Part shown: positions 53,334 to 64,000 of the stretch, in pieces
Layout: each line of letters opens with the position of its first letter
How positions within the stretch are numbered: position 1 is the stretch's first letter
Source of the DNA: Pseudopithomyces maydicus
Taxonomy: Eukaryota; Ascomycota; Dothideomycetes; Pleosporales; Didymosphaeriaceae
Reading direction: 5' to 3'
NCBI GenBank assembly: GCA_026873275.1
Contig: JANTUC010000010.1
Span: 930,001 to 994,000, forward strand
Length of the DNA: 64,000 nucleotides
Position numbers and translations under genes: made by a program
Notes under the pieces: model-generated
The model's database searches: none
Seen by the model: only the letters and a program-made list of their open reading frames with translations
Told to the model about the DNA's origin: nothing

Positions 53334-55721
53334 ATGGTTGTTACCAAGACTGGTGCCTGGTCAAACGTGGAGGATGAGGTGCTGAAGGCTGCGATATCAA
53401 AATATGGGTTGAACCGTAAGTTTATCATCCTTGTTTGCATAGCTAGACTGACACCCACAGAATGGTCGCGCTGCGCATCTCTGCTAGCAAAGAAGACAGC
53501 AAAACAATGCAAATCGCGGTGGCAAGAATGGCTCGACCCAGGGATCCGCAAGGTTGAGTGGAGTCGCGAAGAAGATGAAAAACTCTTGGCGCTGGCGAAA
53601 GTTATGCCTTGCCAATGGCGATCCATTTCACCTTTGATCGGCCGCACGGCAACCCAATGCCTCGAAAGATACCAAAAACTCCTCGACGAAGCCGAATCTC
53701 GAGAATCGAACGAGCTGGGTCTCGCAGGACCAGAGGGAGGAGAATCAGCTGCTCCGACTGCCGAAGATGTCCGCCGCCTTCGTCCGGGCGAAGTCGATGC
53801 CTACGCCGAAGCCAGGCCAGCCAGACCCGATGCAGTCGACATGGATGAAGAGGATAAAGAGATGCTATCCGAGGCTCGTGCACGTCTGGCCAACGTGAGC
53901 GGCAAGAAAGCGAAGAGAAAGGCGCGTGAACGACAATTGGAAGAATCTCGAAGGGTAGCGCTTCTTCAGAAGAAGCGAGAACTGAAGGCATCGGGGATAA
54001 ATATCAAGATCACCCCGAAAAAGGGCAATCATATCGATTACAATGCAGACGTACCTCTGGAGCGGCCTGTTCCTAGCGGATTCTACGATACGGCCGAAGA
54101 GCTTGACAGGAACGAGAAGCAGCGTGAAGCTTTCGACCCGAGACGGCAGCAGCTAGCGAACAAGCGAAAAGCCGAGCAACAAGAGGAACAAGGAGGAAAC
54201 AAACGAAAGAAGGATGACAACAAGTCAGGCGGGCTCGCAGCGTCATATGCAAAAGCAGCTCGTGATCAGAGAATCCGTGAGGCCGAACAGAGCAGCAAGC
54301 GTCGCGCTCTAGCACTTCCCTCACCACAAGTTGGCGATGCGGAAATGGAGGATATCATCAAAATGGGGATGACTGGTGAAAGAGCCATTTCAGGCGTTGG
54401 TGGCGACAACGTAGCCACAGACGGCTTGGTGGGCAACTATTCTGGACTTGTTGGCAATACGCCTATCCGAACCCCGATGGCACCTAAGGAAGAGGATTTT
54501 GTCGCCAACGAGATTCGCAATGCACGGTTAAGAACGGAAACCCAGTCGGCACTCTTGGGTGGAGATAACCCAGATCTTGTTGAAGATAACTCCAGTGGGC
54601 TGCAAGGCTCTTCTACACGGCACCAAATCGTCACCCCTAATCCGCTGGCAACCCCTTTTCGGCAAAACAATGGAGCAGGCGCAACACCTGCTCGTCAAGG
54701 TCCAGGAGCGACACCGTTGCGAACGCCTCGTGACAATTTTCGATTGAATCAGGAAGATGGGATGCAGCTTGTATCACAAACACCACGCGATATACGGTTA
54801 CGGGAAAATGCACGGAAGTCGGACATTCGAAATAAACTTGCAGCTCTACCGAAGCCCAAGGAGAACAGCTGGGAATTCGAGTTACCCGAGGAGAGGGAAG
54901 ATGTCATACAGGTGGAGGTTAGCGAGGAGGACGCCGCCGAGCGCGACCGTCAGATCAGGGAAGCACAGGAAGCAGCAGAGCGGGCAGAGTTTGCTCGACA
55001 GACACAGGTGGTGCAAAAATCACTGCCGCGACCGTCTCAGATTGATCTGGATGCGTTGCTGAAAAGGGCACTGGAAATAACGGACCCGATCGAGCGCGAG
55101 GTGGAGAAGGAAATGGCACTGCTGATCGCGAATGACGTGGTCAAGTTCGGCGGTGGTAGAGTGTCTGGGCAAGCGAAGCCGTTGGAGAAGTTCAGCGATG
55201 AGGTTTTGAGGGCAGCACGGATGGAATTTGCCTTGGAGCTGTCCATGAACAGCGAAAAGGACAAGAAGGTGTTCCACGAGGAATTCGGCACGGCGTGGAC
55301 GAATCTGCACGGGGCGTCTACGTTGCCGGGGCTGGATGGCTACGAGGAGGACGAGGTTGACGAACACCAGATGATGGTCGAGGCTTTCAACAACGCGCAG
55401 GACAAGATGATTGAGACGGCACAGCAGGCGAACGAGTTGGAGAAGAAGCTCTCGAAGCACCACGGCGGGTACATGAAGCGGTCTGGGCTGCTCGGCGACA
55501 AGATCAAGCAGGCGTCGGCGGCGTTGGAGAAGGCGAAGATGGAGCTGGACACGAGCAGAACGATGCAGTACTCGGAGCAGTCTGCGGTGGCACGGCGGCT
55601 CGAGAGCCTCCGCGACGAAGTGTCGTTTGTCAGCAGGCGGGAGCGGGAGGCGCAGGAGGTGTACCGGAGGCGCAGGGACGAGCTGGAGGGTCTGCAGCAG
55701 GTAGTGAACGGGGTGCACTAG
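53334..55721 (+). CDS. CEF1: Pre-mRNA-splicing factor CEF1/CDC5
   Basis: Exon 1 is 53334-53415, the intron is 53416-53460 (GTAAGT...CCACAG, 45 nt, stopless and in frame) and exon 2 is 53461-55721; 780 residues. Two Myb repeats open the protein: GAWSNVEDEVLKAAISKYGLNQWSR-type and VEWSREEDEKLLALAKV...GRTATQCLERYQ. KKAKRKARERQLEESRR, NADVPLERPVPSGFYDT and several TP motifs (NTPIRTPMA, TPARQGPGATPLRTPRD) follow; the C-terminus is a long coiled coil. CEF1 is the core of the Prp19-associated complex. The splice gives Gln in LNQWSRCASLL, the invariant start of Myb helix 3. Confidence 0.96.
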   Translation: MVVTKTGAWSNVEDEVLKAAISKYGLNRKFIILVCIARLTPTEWSRCASLLAKKTAKQCKSRWQEWLDPGIRKVEWSREEDEKLLALAKVMPCQWRSISPLIGRTATQCLERYQKLLDEAESRESNELGLAGPEGGESAAPTAEDVRRLRPGEVDAYAEARPARPDAVDMDEEDKEMLSEARARLANVSGKKAKRKARERQLEESRRVALLQKKRELKASGINIKITPKKGNHIDYNADVPLERPVPSGFYDTAEELDRNEKQREAFDPRRQQLANKRKAEQQEEQGGNKRKKDDNKSGGLAASYAKAARDQRIREAEQSSKRRALALPSPQVGDAEMEDIIKMGMTGERAISGVGGDNVATDGLVGNYSGLVGNTPIRTPMAPKEEDFVANEIRNARLRTETQSALLGGDNPDLVEDNSSGLQGSSTRHQIVTPNPLATPFRQNNGAGATPARQGPGATPLRTPRDNFRLNQEDGMQLVSQTPRDIRLRENARKSDIRNKLAALPKPKENSWEFELPEEREDVIQVEVSEEDAAERDRQIREAQEAAERAEFARQTQVVQKSLPRPSQIDLDALLKRALEITDPIEREVEKEMALLIANDVVKFGGGRVSGQAKPLEKFSDEVLRAARMEFALELSMNSEKDKKVFHEEFGTAWTNLHGASTLPGLDGYEEDEVDEHQMMVEAFNNAQDKMIETAQQANELEKKLSKHHGGYMKRSGLLGDKIKQASAALEKAKMELDTSRTMQYSEQSAVARRLESLRDEVSFVSRREREAQEVYRRRRDELEGLQQVVNGVH

Positions 55722-56386
55722 GGGCAGGGGGGGAGTTTTTTTTTCCCGTGCGTGTATAGTATATTAGCAGATAGTCTACAAGGCAGCTGGCAGGCAGCGA
55801 CGATACCCAGAACATTATCTATAGCAGATGTCACTTGACCAGGCCGGTCCCCGCTGAGAGGCGCCCGTAAGCGCGGCCATGTGCCCCCGCAGAACGACTG
55901 GGACGGGTGGGGTCCAGGTTGCCGGGTGGGCGGTGGCAGCTGCGGGCTGTCAAGCTTCCCCAACAGAGAAGCTTGCGCTGCTTGCTTGCGCTGCTTGCTT
56001 GCTTGCTTGCTTGTGACTTGTGACTTGTGACTTGGGTGTGCAGTGCAGGTCGGACGCGCGTGACGTAGCACTGTCGTCCGTCGGCCCATTGCCGTGCCAG
56101 TCTCCCTACAGTACACAGGCCGCCCCCCGCCGCACTGTCACTGATTAGCGGCTTTCCGGCGTGATGGTCAGTGATGCGGAGGACAGGGATATGGGATGGG
56201 CCGCAGTGCCAGCGGCGGCTTCACGATTCAGCGCAGCAGCATCCCTCCTCCGCCGCCGGCACAACCCGACCCTCCCTCTGCTTGCTGCTTGCCCCCTCCC
56301 TCCGCCCCTCCTCCAAGCACGAGCAGCACCCGGCCCCCAGCTAGACTAAAGCCTCGCGCCGCATGTGCTCGCCCTAATCAGCGGGC
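55722..56386. other. Intergenic region CEF1 to WDR48 with simple repeats
   Basis: About 665 bp with a poly-T run near 55736, GCTT microrepeats (about 55970-56009) and three CTTGTGA units. A gene is not apparent. Confidence 0.55.
55970..56030. repeat. GCTT microsatellite running into three CTTGTGA units
   Basis: GCTT/GCGCTGCTT units are followed by CTTGTGA three times at 56010-56030. Simple-sequence DNA upstream of the WDR48 gene. Confidence 0.85.
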
Positions 56387-59300
56387 ATGGGGCGCAACGC
56401 GCGGAAGCGCATCTCGTATGGTGAGTCCTGCCTGCCCGGCCCTTGCGTCGCGACGTAATGCCTCGCAGACAGCTAACCGCCGCCTGCAGTGCTGCCGCTT
56501 GCGAATTCAGCGGGAGGCCACCGATTGGGCGTCAATGGCCTCGCCGTCGACCCTCAAAACTCCATCCTGTGAGGCTTGGCTCTCCGTTTTACCTGGCCTC
56601 GCTCGAGACTGACGCCGCACAGCTACTCGGGAGGCCGCGACGGCGTCGTATGCGCCTGGGACCTGCACCTCGACCTGAGAAACCGCGACAACGACGAAAG
56701 AGACCCCTTCGCCGACTCGAGCGCCCCCAACTACAAGCCGCCGCCCACCCGCTTCCGCCAGCAGGTCCAGGCACACACCCACTGGGTCAACGACCTCGTT
56801 CTCGTCCAGGATGCCCAGGCCCTCGTGTCCGCCTCCTCCGACATCACCGTCAAGCTCTGGCGACCAGCTGCCACAGACATCCAGCCGCCGCAGACCATCG
56901 GCCTCCACACCGACTACGTCAAGCGCGTGGCCTCGCCCGGCCCAAACGAGGACTGGGTCGCCTCGGGCGGCCTGGACCACAAGATCAGCCTGTGGGACCT
57001 CAACGGTGCAGGCCAGAAGCTCCAGATCGCAGTCGGCGACGACGAGAATGTTGCCAAGGGCTCCGTCTACGCCCTCGCTGCAAGTCCATCCATAATCGCA
57101 AGCGGTGGGCCCGAAAGCATCGTGCGCATCTGGGACTCGCGGACGGGCAAGCGCATAACCAAGTTTGTCGGCCACACGGACAATGTCCGAGACGTGCTGA
57201 TAACCCAGGATGGTGATACCATCCTCACCGCCTCGTCCGACCAGACGGTCAAAGTATGGTCCATGACAGCTGGACGGTGCATGTACACACTTACCATGCA
57301 CAACGACAGCGTTTGGTCGCTCTTCTCCGACGACCCCCAGCTCAATGTCTTCTACTCGGCCGACCGCTCGGGCATCGTCGCCAAGAGCGACGTGCGCAAC
57401 TGCCCTGAGATGGATGAGGGCATCTCGGTAGCAGTGTGCCAGGAACACGAGGGCGTCAACAAGGTGGTCGCAGCTGGCGACTATCTATGGACAGCCACGT
57501 CCAGCTCAAGCATTAATCGGTGGAACGATGTTGAGACTGCAGCCGAGATCGCCCTGCCGGATTCTTACAAAATGCATAGATCCAGCATTGCCACAACACG
57601 CTCGCGTTATCCTTCTTCACCAGCAGCCTCGACGCCCCCTACGAATGGACTTGTTCCAAAGATACCCTTCAAGGCTTTGTTACGCATGTCGAACACTGCG
57701 CCTTTTCCACAACTATTTTCCAAGGACACTGATACTTCTACACTATACTCTGTAACAAGCACGCGCAAGCCCAGCGAGGTCTTGGCCGCATCGGATCATG
57801 GCCTCATTATACCCTGCAGGGATTTGCCCGATTTTTCCATAGAGGGACAGAATGGCCTGATTAAACATCATTTACTTAATGATAGAAGAAGAGTACTGAC
57901 CTTGGATACTGCCGGAGAAGTGATGCTCTGGGATCTACTCGCTGTACGTATATCCCGCCCTGGTCTCGGCGCCTAACTAACAACACTGCAGTGCGTTCCC
58001 ATCAAGTCTTTTGGCAAACGCCATTTGGAGGATGTCGTTCCCGAAGTGAACACCCGCGAGACTGTCGCCCATTGGTGCGCGGTGGATACACGGACTGGCA
58101 GTCTGACGTGTGTCTTAGAGGAAAACTATTGTTTCGACGCTGAGATGTATGCCGATGAGCTTCAACTCGAGGAGAAGATTGACTTTAGAGAGGACCAGAG
58201 GAGTAAGTGAAACAGACAATCACGGTAAAGAGTAATTTCTGACCAACTGCAGTCAATCTTGGCAAATGGATACTACGGTATCTTTTCTCAAACCTCATAG
58301 ACGAAGAGATTAAGCGCGACTCTGCCTTGAGAGATAGCCTTCTCGCCAATGCCGCAAGCCGTGCCAATCCACCGATGAGCATCCAGATACCAGAGAATAA
58401 TATCAACGGCTGGAAAGATGCTTCGTCTGGCCCAACGTCTGGCTCCACTATTCGAGCACCGAATGGCTTCCACCTGCCTGTAACAACTCCGGGTATGCAC
58501 ATTGGCCTAGCTACACCTGGTGTTCCTCCACCGAGTGCGGGCAAAGGCTCTCACCACAACCCGCTTCTCACCCCTACAACCGAGGAAGGTTCACAGTTGG
58601 AAAAAACCGCTACACAACGAAGTTCTACGCAAGATCAGTCAGACTACTTTTCGAGGACACCAACTACCAACGGCAACGGCAACGGCAACGGCAACGGAGC
58701 TGGAAAGACGAACGGGTCCACAGAGGGATCAGAGGAAACCCAGTCCCCAGCTGAAGATGCCCAAACACAGAAGAAGAGCAAAGGTCTTTTTGGTAAGAAA
58801 TTCGGTATGTCCCTCAATATGAAGAAATTTGGCACTTCTTCCGAGAAGTCAGAAGCGCCGAAACCGGCTCCAACCGACGAAAAGGCTGAAGATAGCGATT
58901 CACATTCGACTAAAACCGACGAGAAAACTGTCGAAGATAATTTCTTCGGTGCCCTGCAGAAGATCCGGCAATCATACGAAGAACAGGTGAATTTGGGTAC
59001 TGCAAAATTAGAGACGCAAATAGTCCCTAGTCTGCCAAACGAAACTCCAGTGCTGAAACCGCCTGCGACGACAACCATCCTGATCCAAGAAGATCGCCCC
59101 GATAGCGGCGGTGTTGCTGATCTTTTCGAAGGCAAAGTTGGCTCTTTGGGCCAACAGGCCGATTTCATAGAGAAAGTTGCCCCAGTGTGGCTTGCCGATG
59201 TACTACTTCGGGTACGTTCTTTTTACCGTTGCTTGATGCCAGTGCTGATTCCTTCTTAGAACCAAATACCGCCCAAAGACATCGTCAAGGTATCCTTCAT

Positions 59301-59842
59301 CTTGGAGCCTTACCAAGCCCTGCTCCCCAGCATCTCATCGGACGGGTACATCCCCCTGATCCCCAATCCAGAGAAAGTAAATCGAGAGGCTAATTCGGCT
59401 TCAAGCAACAATCGTCTGAATGCCAACCGCATGCTTCGTGCGCGCAAGATCCTATCGTATGTTGCAGAGCGCATCGAGCCGGCCCCAAGCAAGGAGGACG
59501 AGACGACACAAATGAAGCCCGAAGAATATCTCGAGCTTTATTGTCAGAGCCAGGTGAGTAATGCGAGGTGACCGAAGAGTGCAAATGGGGTGCTAACGTG
59601 CAATATAGCTGATTCCACCCACCATGACTCTCGCGTCGATACGAGCGCACGTCTGGCGTGGAGGCGGCGACGTCGTCTTATACTACAAGGCAAATGGAAA
59701 GAAGGAAATCAATCATGCGCCGAATGCAGGACTCGCGGTGGGTCCTGGTAGCTCGGGTGTGTCCGAGGGGAAAGCATCGAGCGATGCTGGACGAAGCAGT
59801 CAGCAAAGCTCGAGAGGCATTGTGGAAGGCAAGACGCAGTAG
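56387..59842 (+). CDS. WDR48/Bun107-like WD40 protein with DUF3337
   Basis: Seven exons: 56387-56420, 56490-56568, 56623-57943, 57992-58202, 58253-59211, 59260-59553 and 59609-59842; 1043 residues, all introns GT-AG and in frame. MGRNARKRISYVLPL is the family start. WD40 repeats span about 20-380 (SGGRDGVVCAWDL, SASSDITVKLWRP, SGGLDHKISLWDL, TASSDQTVKVWSM). The DUF3337 region follows with CVPIKSFGKRHLEDVV and LGKWILRYLFSNLIDEE, then an Asn-Gly run and a ubiquitin-like C-terminal part ending VLYYKANGKK. Human WDR48 (UAF1) and fission yeast Bun107 activate deubiquitinases USP1/USP12/USP46 or Ubp9. Confidence 0.93.
58669..58692 (+). repeat. In-frame AACGGC hexamer array coding Asn-Gly
   Basis: Four perfect AACGGC units, followed by AACGGA, inside the WDR48-like gene. 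They encode alternating Asn and Gly in a disordered linker. Confidence 0.9.
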
Positions 59843-60600
59843 TTTCTGCATGTCCAGCAACAATGACTGGCTCTATCTCATTGCCATTGCCGTTGCTCAT
59901 TTGCCCAAGGACGCGCTTGTCCATTGTACATATTGGATTTTTGCCTTGCGCATACCCCGGCCTATTGAGTGTATAAAGGGTAGTTCTTAAAGCCCCGGTG
60001 TGATACTGAGATGAAGGTCAACACTAATCCACATGTGGTGTGATAATGTGTCTTTTGGTAGAGTTATATGGAGAATAACGTTCAGATACTATCACATACG
60101 ACCATAGGATCTTGAGAACTAGGCTTCCCGTCCGCTCAGCCATATATAAGCAGGATACCGGCGGATTAGTAGTTAGGTGGGTGACCACTAGCGAATCCCC
60201 GCTGTTGTATGTTTTTGTCATTTTTTCTCGTTTGATTTTTAGTGCACCGAAGATGGTGTGGTGTAGCTAAATGCATCTTGGCGTTGCCAGAGCTTTCGCT
60301 CAAGGGCATCGTCTTCCATCTGTAAAACAAATATACCCAATACAACAGGTTGATTATATTTTTAACTAGGCGGGATATAGATATGTATGATGCCCCGAAA
60401 TTGGCGTGCTGACTGACGCTGGAGGGCTGCTGGGTAGCTCGACTGGTATCACACAGGAACACGGTTCACTTTACCGATGCACAGACAAGACAGGAGAGAG
60501 GGTTTTGTATAGATGACCATTCTTATTTATTGTATTACGAAGCAGAGCTCCAGCGTACGAACATTCAGATACGCACAGTGTATGGACATAGTAGCGGCGG
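59843..60600. other. Intergenic region downstream of WDR48-like gene
   Basis: 3' flank, increasingly AT-rich. No credible frame. A CGG trinucleotide run begins at about 60594. Confidence 0.45.
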
Positions 60601-60619
60601 CGGCGGCGGCAGTGGAGAT

Positions 60620-60930
60620 TGAAATTTAACTAGACGTAGAAGGAGATAAATAAGGATAAAGGTATAGATACCTCAATACCGCAGGGCTATTATAAGCACT
60701 AAGACACTTAGCCTTACTAAATAATTAAGGTATTAAGGCGCCGTAAACCACGAGCTTAGGAAAAATAAAACTAAAGACTAAGTTAGCCTAATAATAATCC
60801 AGCTAATTAATATAATATATTACTTTTTAAATCCCTACCTTCTGTACGCCTACCACTTTTTTATATTATTATAAGAGGGGATAATAGCATTTTATCTATC
60901 TATTTTTATCTAGTCAGCTCATGCTCAGCT
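60620..60930. repeat. TA-rich RIP-like repeat relic
   Basis: Sequence changes sharply to dense TA and TAA/TAG steps with very few CA or CG, right after a CGG run at about 60594-60611. All frames are full of stops. A GGTATAGATACC palindrome lies near 60660. This is the look of DNA after repeat-induced point mutation, but the parent transposon is not recognisable. Confidence 0.6.
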
Positions 60931-61358
60931 GCTACATTATTCAATAAACAAAACAACAATATTGTATTACGACGACATTGTTATAAGTAAACCTAGAGTC
61001 AACAAGACGCCTAACATTTTGTTCAAGAAATCATATGAGTCCTGATTCACCTCGCAACACCACCAGCGGTCCTATCAACAGAAATCCTGCTGTACAGGAA
61101 AGCATTACTGTTGCTTTTGGCCACCATCTATATTTCATTACGTATTAACAAGTTAAGATCAAAGACAATACTACAATTGGACACAAGGTGGGTTTTTCTA
61201 CTTGCCTCTGGAATGGTTGGTCTTTCAAACATCGTAAATCCTTGAATCAGACGTGGAAATTAGTCACATCTAGACGTGAGACAAAAACTTGATGGGACTT
61301 GTTTATATCCAACATGGTTCTGTTGCATCGTTTAAGTTTTCATCTACTAGTGAAGTGA
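60931..61358. other. Spacer downstream of URC4
   Basis: AT-rich transition back to normal composition. No gene recognised. Confidence 0.4.
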
Positions 61359-62860
61359 TTAAAACACTGTCCCATCGCTCTCAATCAAGATCGGACTGCT
61401 CTTGGTCTGCGGCCTCTTTTCCTTGGCCACTTCGCGCCCAGATTTCCAAGTCCCTGCCTCCAGCAACTGTGCCATGCTTAATTCTACGCCCTGTATCCTC
61501 TCTTTCACCATAATATAGAGCTTGTCTATGAGCACGAGCGTCATGGCCCTCCACTCGACGACAGCGTCGTCTCCCGCGCCAAACTGGGGTAACGGCCCTC
61601 CCGATGCCTGTAATCCGCGCTCTAGTGAGGCGGGCTTGAGACTCAGCACTCCGAGGTCCACGAACAATCCACCATTGCGGTACTCGGGCAAGGCGGTCAG
61701 CGAGGAAGTATTGGTCCAAGTCGCTTTCAAGATGCGCTGGAACGGCACGGTGAGCGAGTACGTTAGCCACTGCGTCAACTTGTGGAACGGTTGGATGAAA
61801 TCCGATCCGGTGTTATCGGGTAGATCTGTAACCCCCGAGGCCGTTTGGAGCGTACTCAATGGCCATGCATCTCCTATGGCTTGACCCTTGACTACAGTAC
61901 GGTCTTGTGGCCAGATAGGGATGAGAAGTGTCTGCAGGGTGTCCCAGAAAGTAAGAATGTCGAGGGTTGATGCGGATGACGCAGTCTTGAGCATGTAGTC
62001 GACGATATTTCCTGGTCGACCTTCGGGACCGAAGACGTTGGAGTTGGCAAGAAGAGAAGACCCCAAGCTTTTCAGAAGATGAGCACGTGAGGCGACACCG
62101 AGCATGGGGTTTTTCTCTGTTATCTGAAAGCCGGCTGCGAGGTGTTCTGTGGTGAGTCGTTCCAACCCCTTGCCTAGGAATCTCGTCAGTGTATTACCAC
62201 CAGTTTGAGTACTACCTCACTCACCGTCCACAATCATTTTCTGTTCCTGTGATGCAGAGAACGCGCCTTCCTTGAACATGTACAGACTCGCCACGGCAAT
62301 GCCTTCGCTTCGCTCGTAGGTTTGGTTGGTTCCAGACTCCAAATAACGCCAGTGATCCCCCGCACCTGTCATTTCGCTTCAGTTGATGATGCTCTCAGGC
62401 AGCCGAGGAGGAGAGGCGAGATACACACCAGCATCCAACAATACAGAAACAAAGAATAGATCGATCAATCGTCTGGTGAGCTCTTTATCATCATGGCCCT
62501 CTTGTTTCCAAACTTTCAGTAAGTCGTCAACGCGCGGCTGACCGCCTACTTCGAAGTGCTGCCAGCGGCCGTGTGGCGGTATTTCGCTGTACTTGTCGGG
62601 GCCGTAATCACGCTTGACCACGTTATCATAAACATACATTACGGATAAAAAGGAAAATCAATGGAATGGAACAATTGAGCATTCCGTTGTATGCATACCT
62701 TGATAACATTGGTCACATAATCGGCCACAGCGGGTAGCTTGTCTTCGTGTACATCGAAGTGGCTTAGTTTCCCCACTTTAGCAGCTTCGCCGACGATTTT
62801 GGCACGGTCTCGAACTGCTTCGAGGGAAAGGAGGTATTTGACTTGGGGATCCATTGTCAT
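61359..62860 (-). CDS. URC4: URC4/DUF1688 uracil-catabolism protein
   Basis: Exons are 62860-62699, 62612-62429, 62365-62225 and 62173-61359; 433 residues, each junction GT-AG and in frame. It reads VKYLLSLEAVRDRAKIV, KLSHFDVHEDKLPAVADYV, RDYGPDKYSEIPPHGRWQHF, then DLFFVSVLLDAGAGDHWRY (across a splice), SEGIAVASLYMF and LTFWDTLQTLLIPIWPQ, the hallmark run of DUF1688. In Lachancea kluyveri URC4 belongs to the pyrimidine-degrading URC route together with URC1; its chemistry is not settled. URC1 is not within this window. Confidence 0.92.
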
Positions 62861-63244
62861 TTATGAAATCAAGTGGAAAAAGTGCTATGTAGTAGAAGTA
62901 GAGGGGGAACGTGTTGCTGTAGGTGGTGACCACCCGTATCAGGTGGGGGTAAGCTAGTGTGGGTCTACCTATCAAAGTGGGACCAACCATCGGAGCCGTA
63001 CAGCAGGTTGACGGCGGGCTCCGACGTTTATGTAAAACCACTGCTGTAAGTAAAACATAAGACACATCATCCACGCCGGCTGTGATTGATATACTTGTAT
63101 GTTGCCTCACAATGCGGTTGTTGCTTTTCGTCTTGATGCAGCAAAGAGTGCCATGTCTACGACGGCTACGTTATACGTGCACGGCGGCATACTCCTCAAT
63201 ATGACTCCAAACGCCAAAGGGTATATCCAAAGTCAAATCATGCT
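62861..63244. other. Spacer between URC4 and WDR79-like gene
   Basis: Promoter of URC4 and 3' flank of the WD40 gene to the right. No further gene seen. Confidence 0.5.
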
Positions 63245-64000
63245 TCAACAGCTTCCCAAGCCCAAAATATCCAGGCGTCCCCATTCGTTATATGCCGGCT
63301 CCCTAACACCTCCTCTTCTAATACCTTTCCCCTCCTCACCTTTCCCAATTTCGAATTTTCCACTCGAAACAACAGCGGCGTGGCCATAGGGATGTATGAG
63401 AACGTTGCTCGCTGGGCCATCCCCGCCATCAATTACCTCGTCCGCGTTAAGGGCACCCTCTCGCAAGTATGGGTCCCTCCACATCCTCACTTTCCCGTCC
63501 GTTCCACCTGCCCAGATCTCGTGACCTTCTCCTACGTGTTCTCCGTTCATCTGCGTCCAGACATCGAACCCCATCCTTTGACGGGTGAGTGCTTCACGAC
63601 CAACGCAGTAGCCAAGCGCGAGACTGAAACTGCGCACATCATAGATGAGAAGCGCATCCGAGAAGCGCTCGGCGACGTAGAGATAGCAGCCGTCCGGGCT
63701 CCACTTCAGCTGGGTGACACCTTTGCCGATTGCATGTTGCACGTTGGAATTGTCGGTTCGTTTGCCGTTGACCATGCCAGGGAGCGAGAAATGGGTGATC
63801 TCTTTGGAAGAGATGGTGTCGTATATGCCCACGTAGCGGGTGCGGGTGCCTGCAGCTAGGGCATTGGCGTTCGTGCTCGAGGCCGAGGGACAGGCGGAGA
63901 GGGCGGAGACGTGGCCCTTGAAGCCCCAGCCGCCACCCTTGAGCTTGTTCCGGTTTGAGGGGATGGTACGGATGGTGGCAACGGGGTCGTCGGTGTAGGT
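63245..64000 (-). CDS. WDR79/SWT21-like WD40 protein, 3' part only
   Basis: The frame is open from the window edge to the stop at 63245-63247, 251 codons; the 5' end lies outside. GGGWGFKGHVSALSACPS, ITHFSLPG, VTQLKWSPDGCYLYVAER, DALLIYDVRS, LTRQRMGFDVW, GGTDGKVRMWRD and LIHPYGHAAVVSSG line up with the last WD repeats of human WDR79/TCAB1, in which a (N/R)QRI.FD strand and an HP..A..SG strand are typical. TCAB1 guides scaRNPs and telomerase RNA to Cajal bodies; the yeast relative Swt21 takes part in splicing. The exact role in this fungus is open. Confidence 0.8.
   Translation of the reverse strand, partial: TYTDDPVATIRTIPSNRNKLKGGGWGFKGHVSALSACPSASSTNANALAAGTRTRYVGIYDTISSKEITHFSLPGMVNGKRTDNSNVQHAIGKGVTQLKWSPDGCYLYVAERFSDALLIYDVRSFSLALGYCVGREALTRQRMGFDVWTQMNGEHVGEGHEIWAGGTDGKVRMWRDPYLREGALNADEVIDGGDGPASNVLIHPYGHAAVVSSGKFEIGKGEEGKGIRRGGVREPAYNEWGRLDILGLGSC

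Noticed and set aside
56507..57448. 313-codon minus-strand frame opposite the WDR48-like gene
   Set aside because: It crosses the verified exon-intron structure of the WD40 gene on the other strand and shows no domain.

Overview
This 64 kb window is nuclear DNA of a filamentous ascomycete, most likely a dothideomycete such as a Pleosporales member (inference from gene families and style). It has dense genes on both strands, many short introns (about 45-65 nt, GTRNGY donors, CTRAY branch points), fungal-only families (UstYa-like DUF3328, modin-like, glucuronan lyase PL20, URC4/DUF1688) and AT-rich patches resembling RIP-degraded repeats. I recognise no tRNA, rRNA, CRISPR, IS element or virus.

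Layout. 1-8.9 kb is accessory-like: the 5' part of a UstYa/DUF3328 gene, a membrane-anchored modin-like gene, an F-box/2EXR-like hypothetical, an AT-rich relic and two same-strand SET-domain genes, one with a predicted signal peptide. 9-21 kb is mostly core RNA biology: KRR1 and ESF2 (ribosome biogenesis), a Kin17/RTS2-like protein, SYF2 and CWC25 (spliceosome), plus a short-chain dehydrogenase, a PL20 glucuronan lyase and a divergent pair of DUF985 cupins. 21-31 kb has a GH30 glycosidase, IML2, SEM1/DSS1, phosphoglycerate kinase and an Mpv17/PMP22 protein. 31-46 kb has retromer VPS26, gluconokinase, the branched-chain keto acid dehydrogenase E2, ESCRT-II VPS25, an RTT107/Brc1-like BRCT protein, a peroxisomal alpha/beta hydrolase (C-terminal AKL) and dipeptidyl peptidase III. 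46-64 kb has a GPI-type GH16 protein, a family X DNA polymerase, a 6PGDH/HIBADH-like dehydrogenase, a small conserved protein, CEF1/CDC5, a WDR48/Bun107 homologue, URC4 and the 3' part of a WDR79/SWT21-like gene. There is no operon logic; several neighbours share divergent promoters (cupin/cupin, ESF2/CWC25, KRR1/SDR, RTT107-like/hydrolase, IML2/SEM1).

Main observation. Seven or eight otherwise intact reading frames break by exactly one missing base, usually in a G/C or T run, and housekeeping genes (PGK, VPS26, VPS25 twice) are among them. All go in the same direction (one base too few), and with one base restored each model has a whole number of codons; PGK becomes 417 residues, the usual fungal length. 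I read this as homopolymer under-calling in the assembly rather than biology. Other points of interest are a secreted-type SET protein, a cupin pair with different targeting and different intron positions, a nested hairpin inside the long PL20 intron, three in-frame stopless introns, an 18-nt exon in IML2 and tandem repeats in promoters. I did not find a convincing new multi-gene system. All assignments are from reading the sequence; no search was run.
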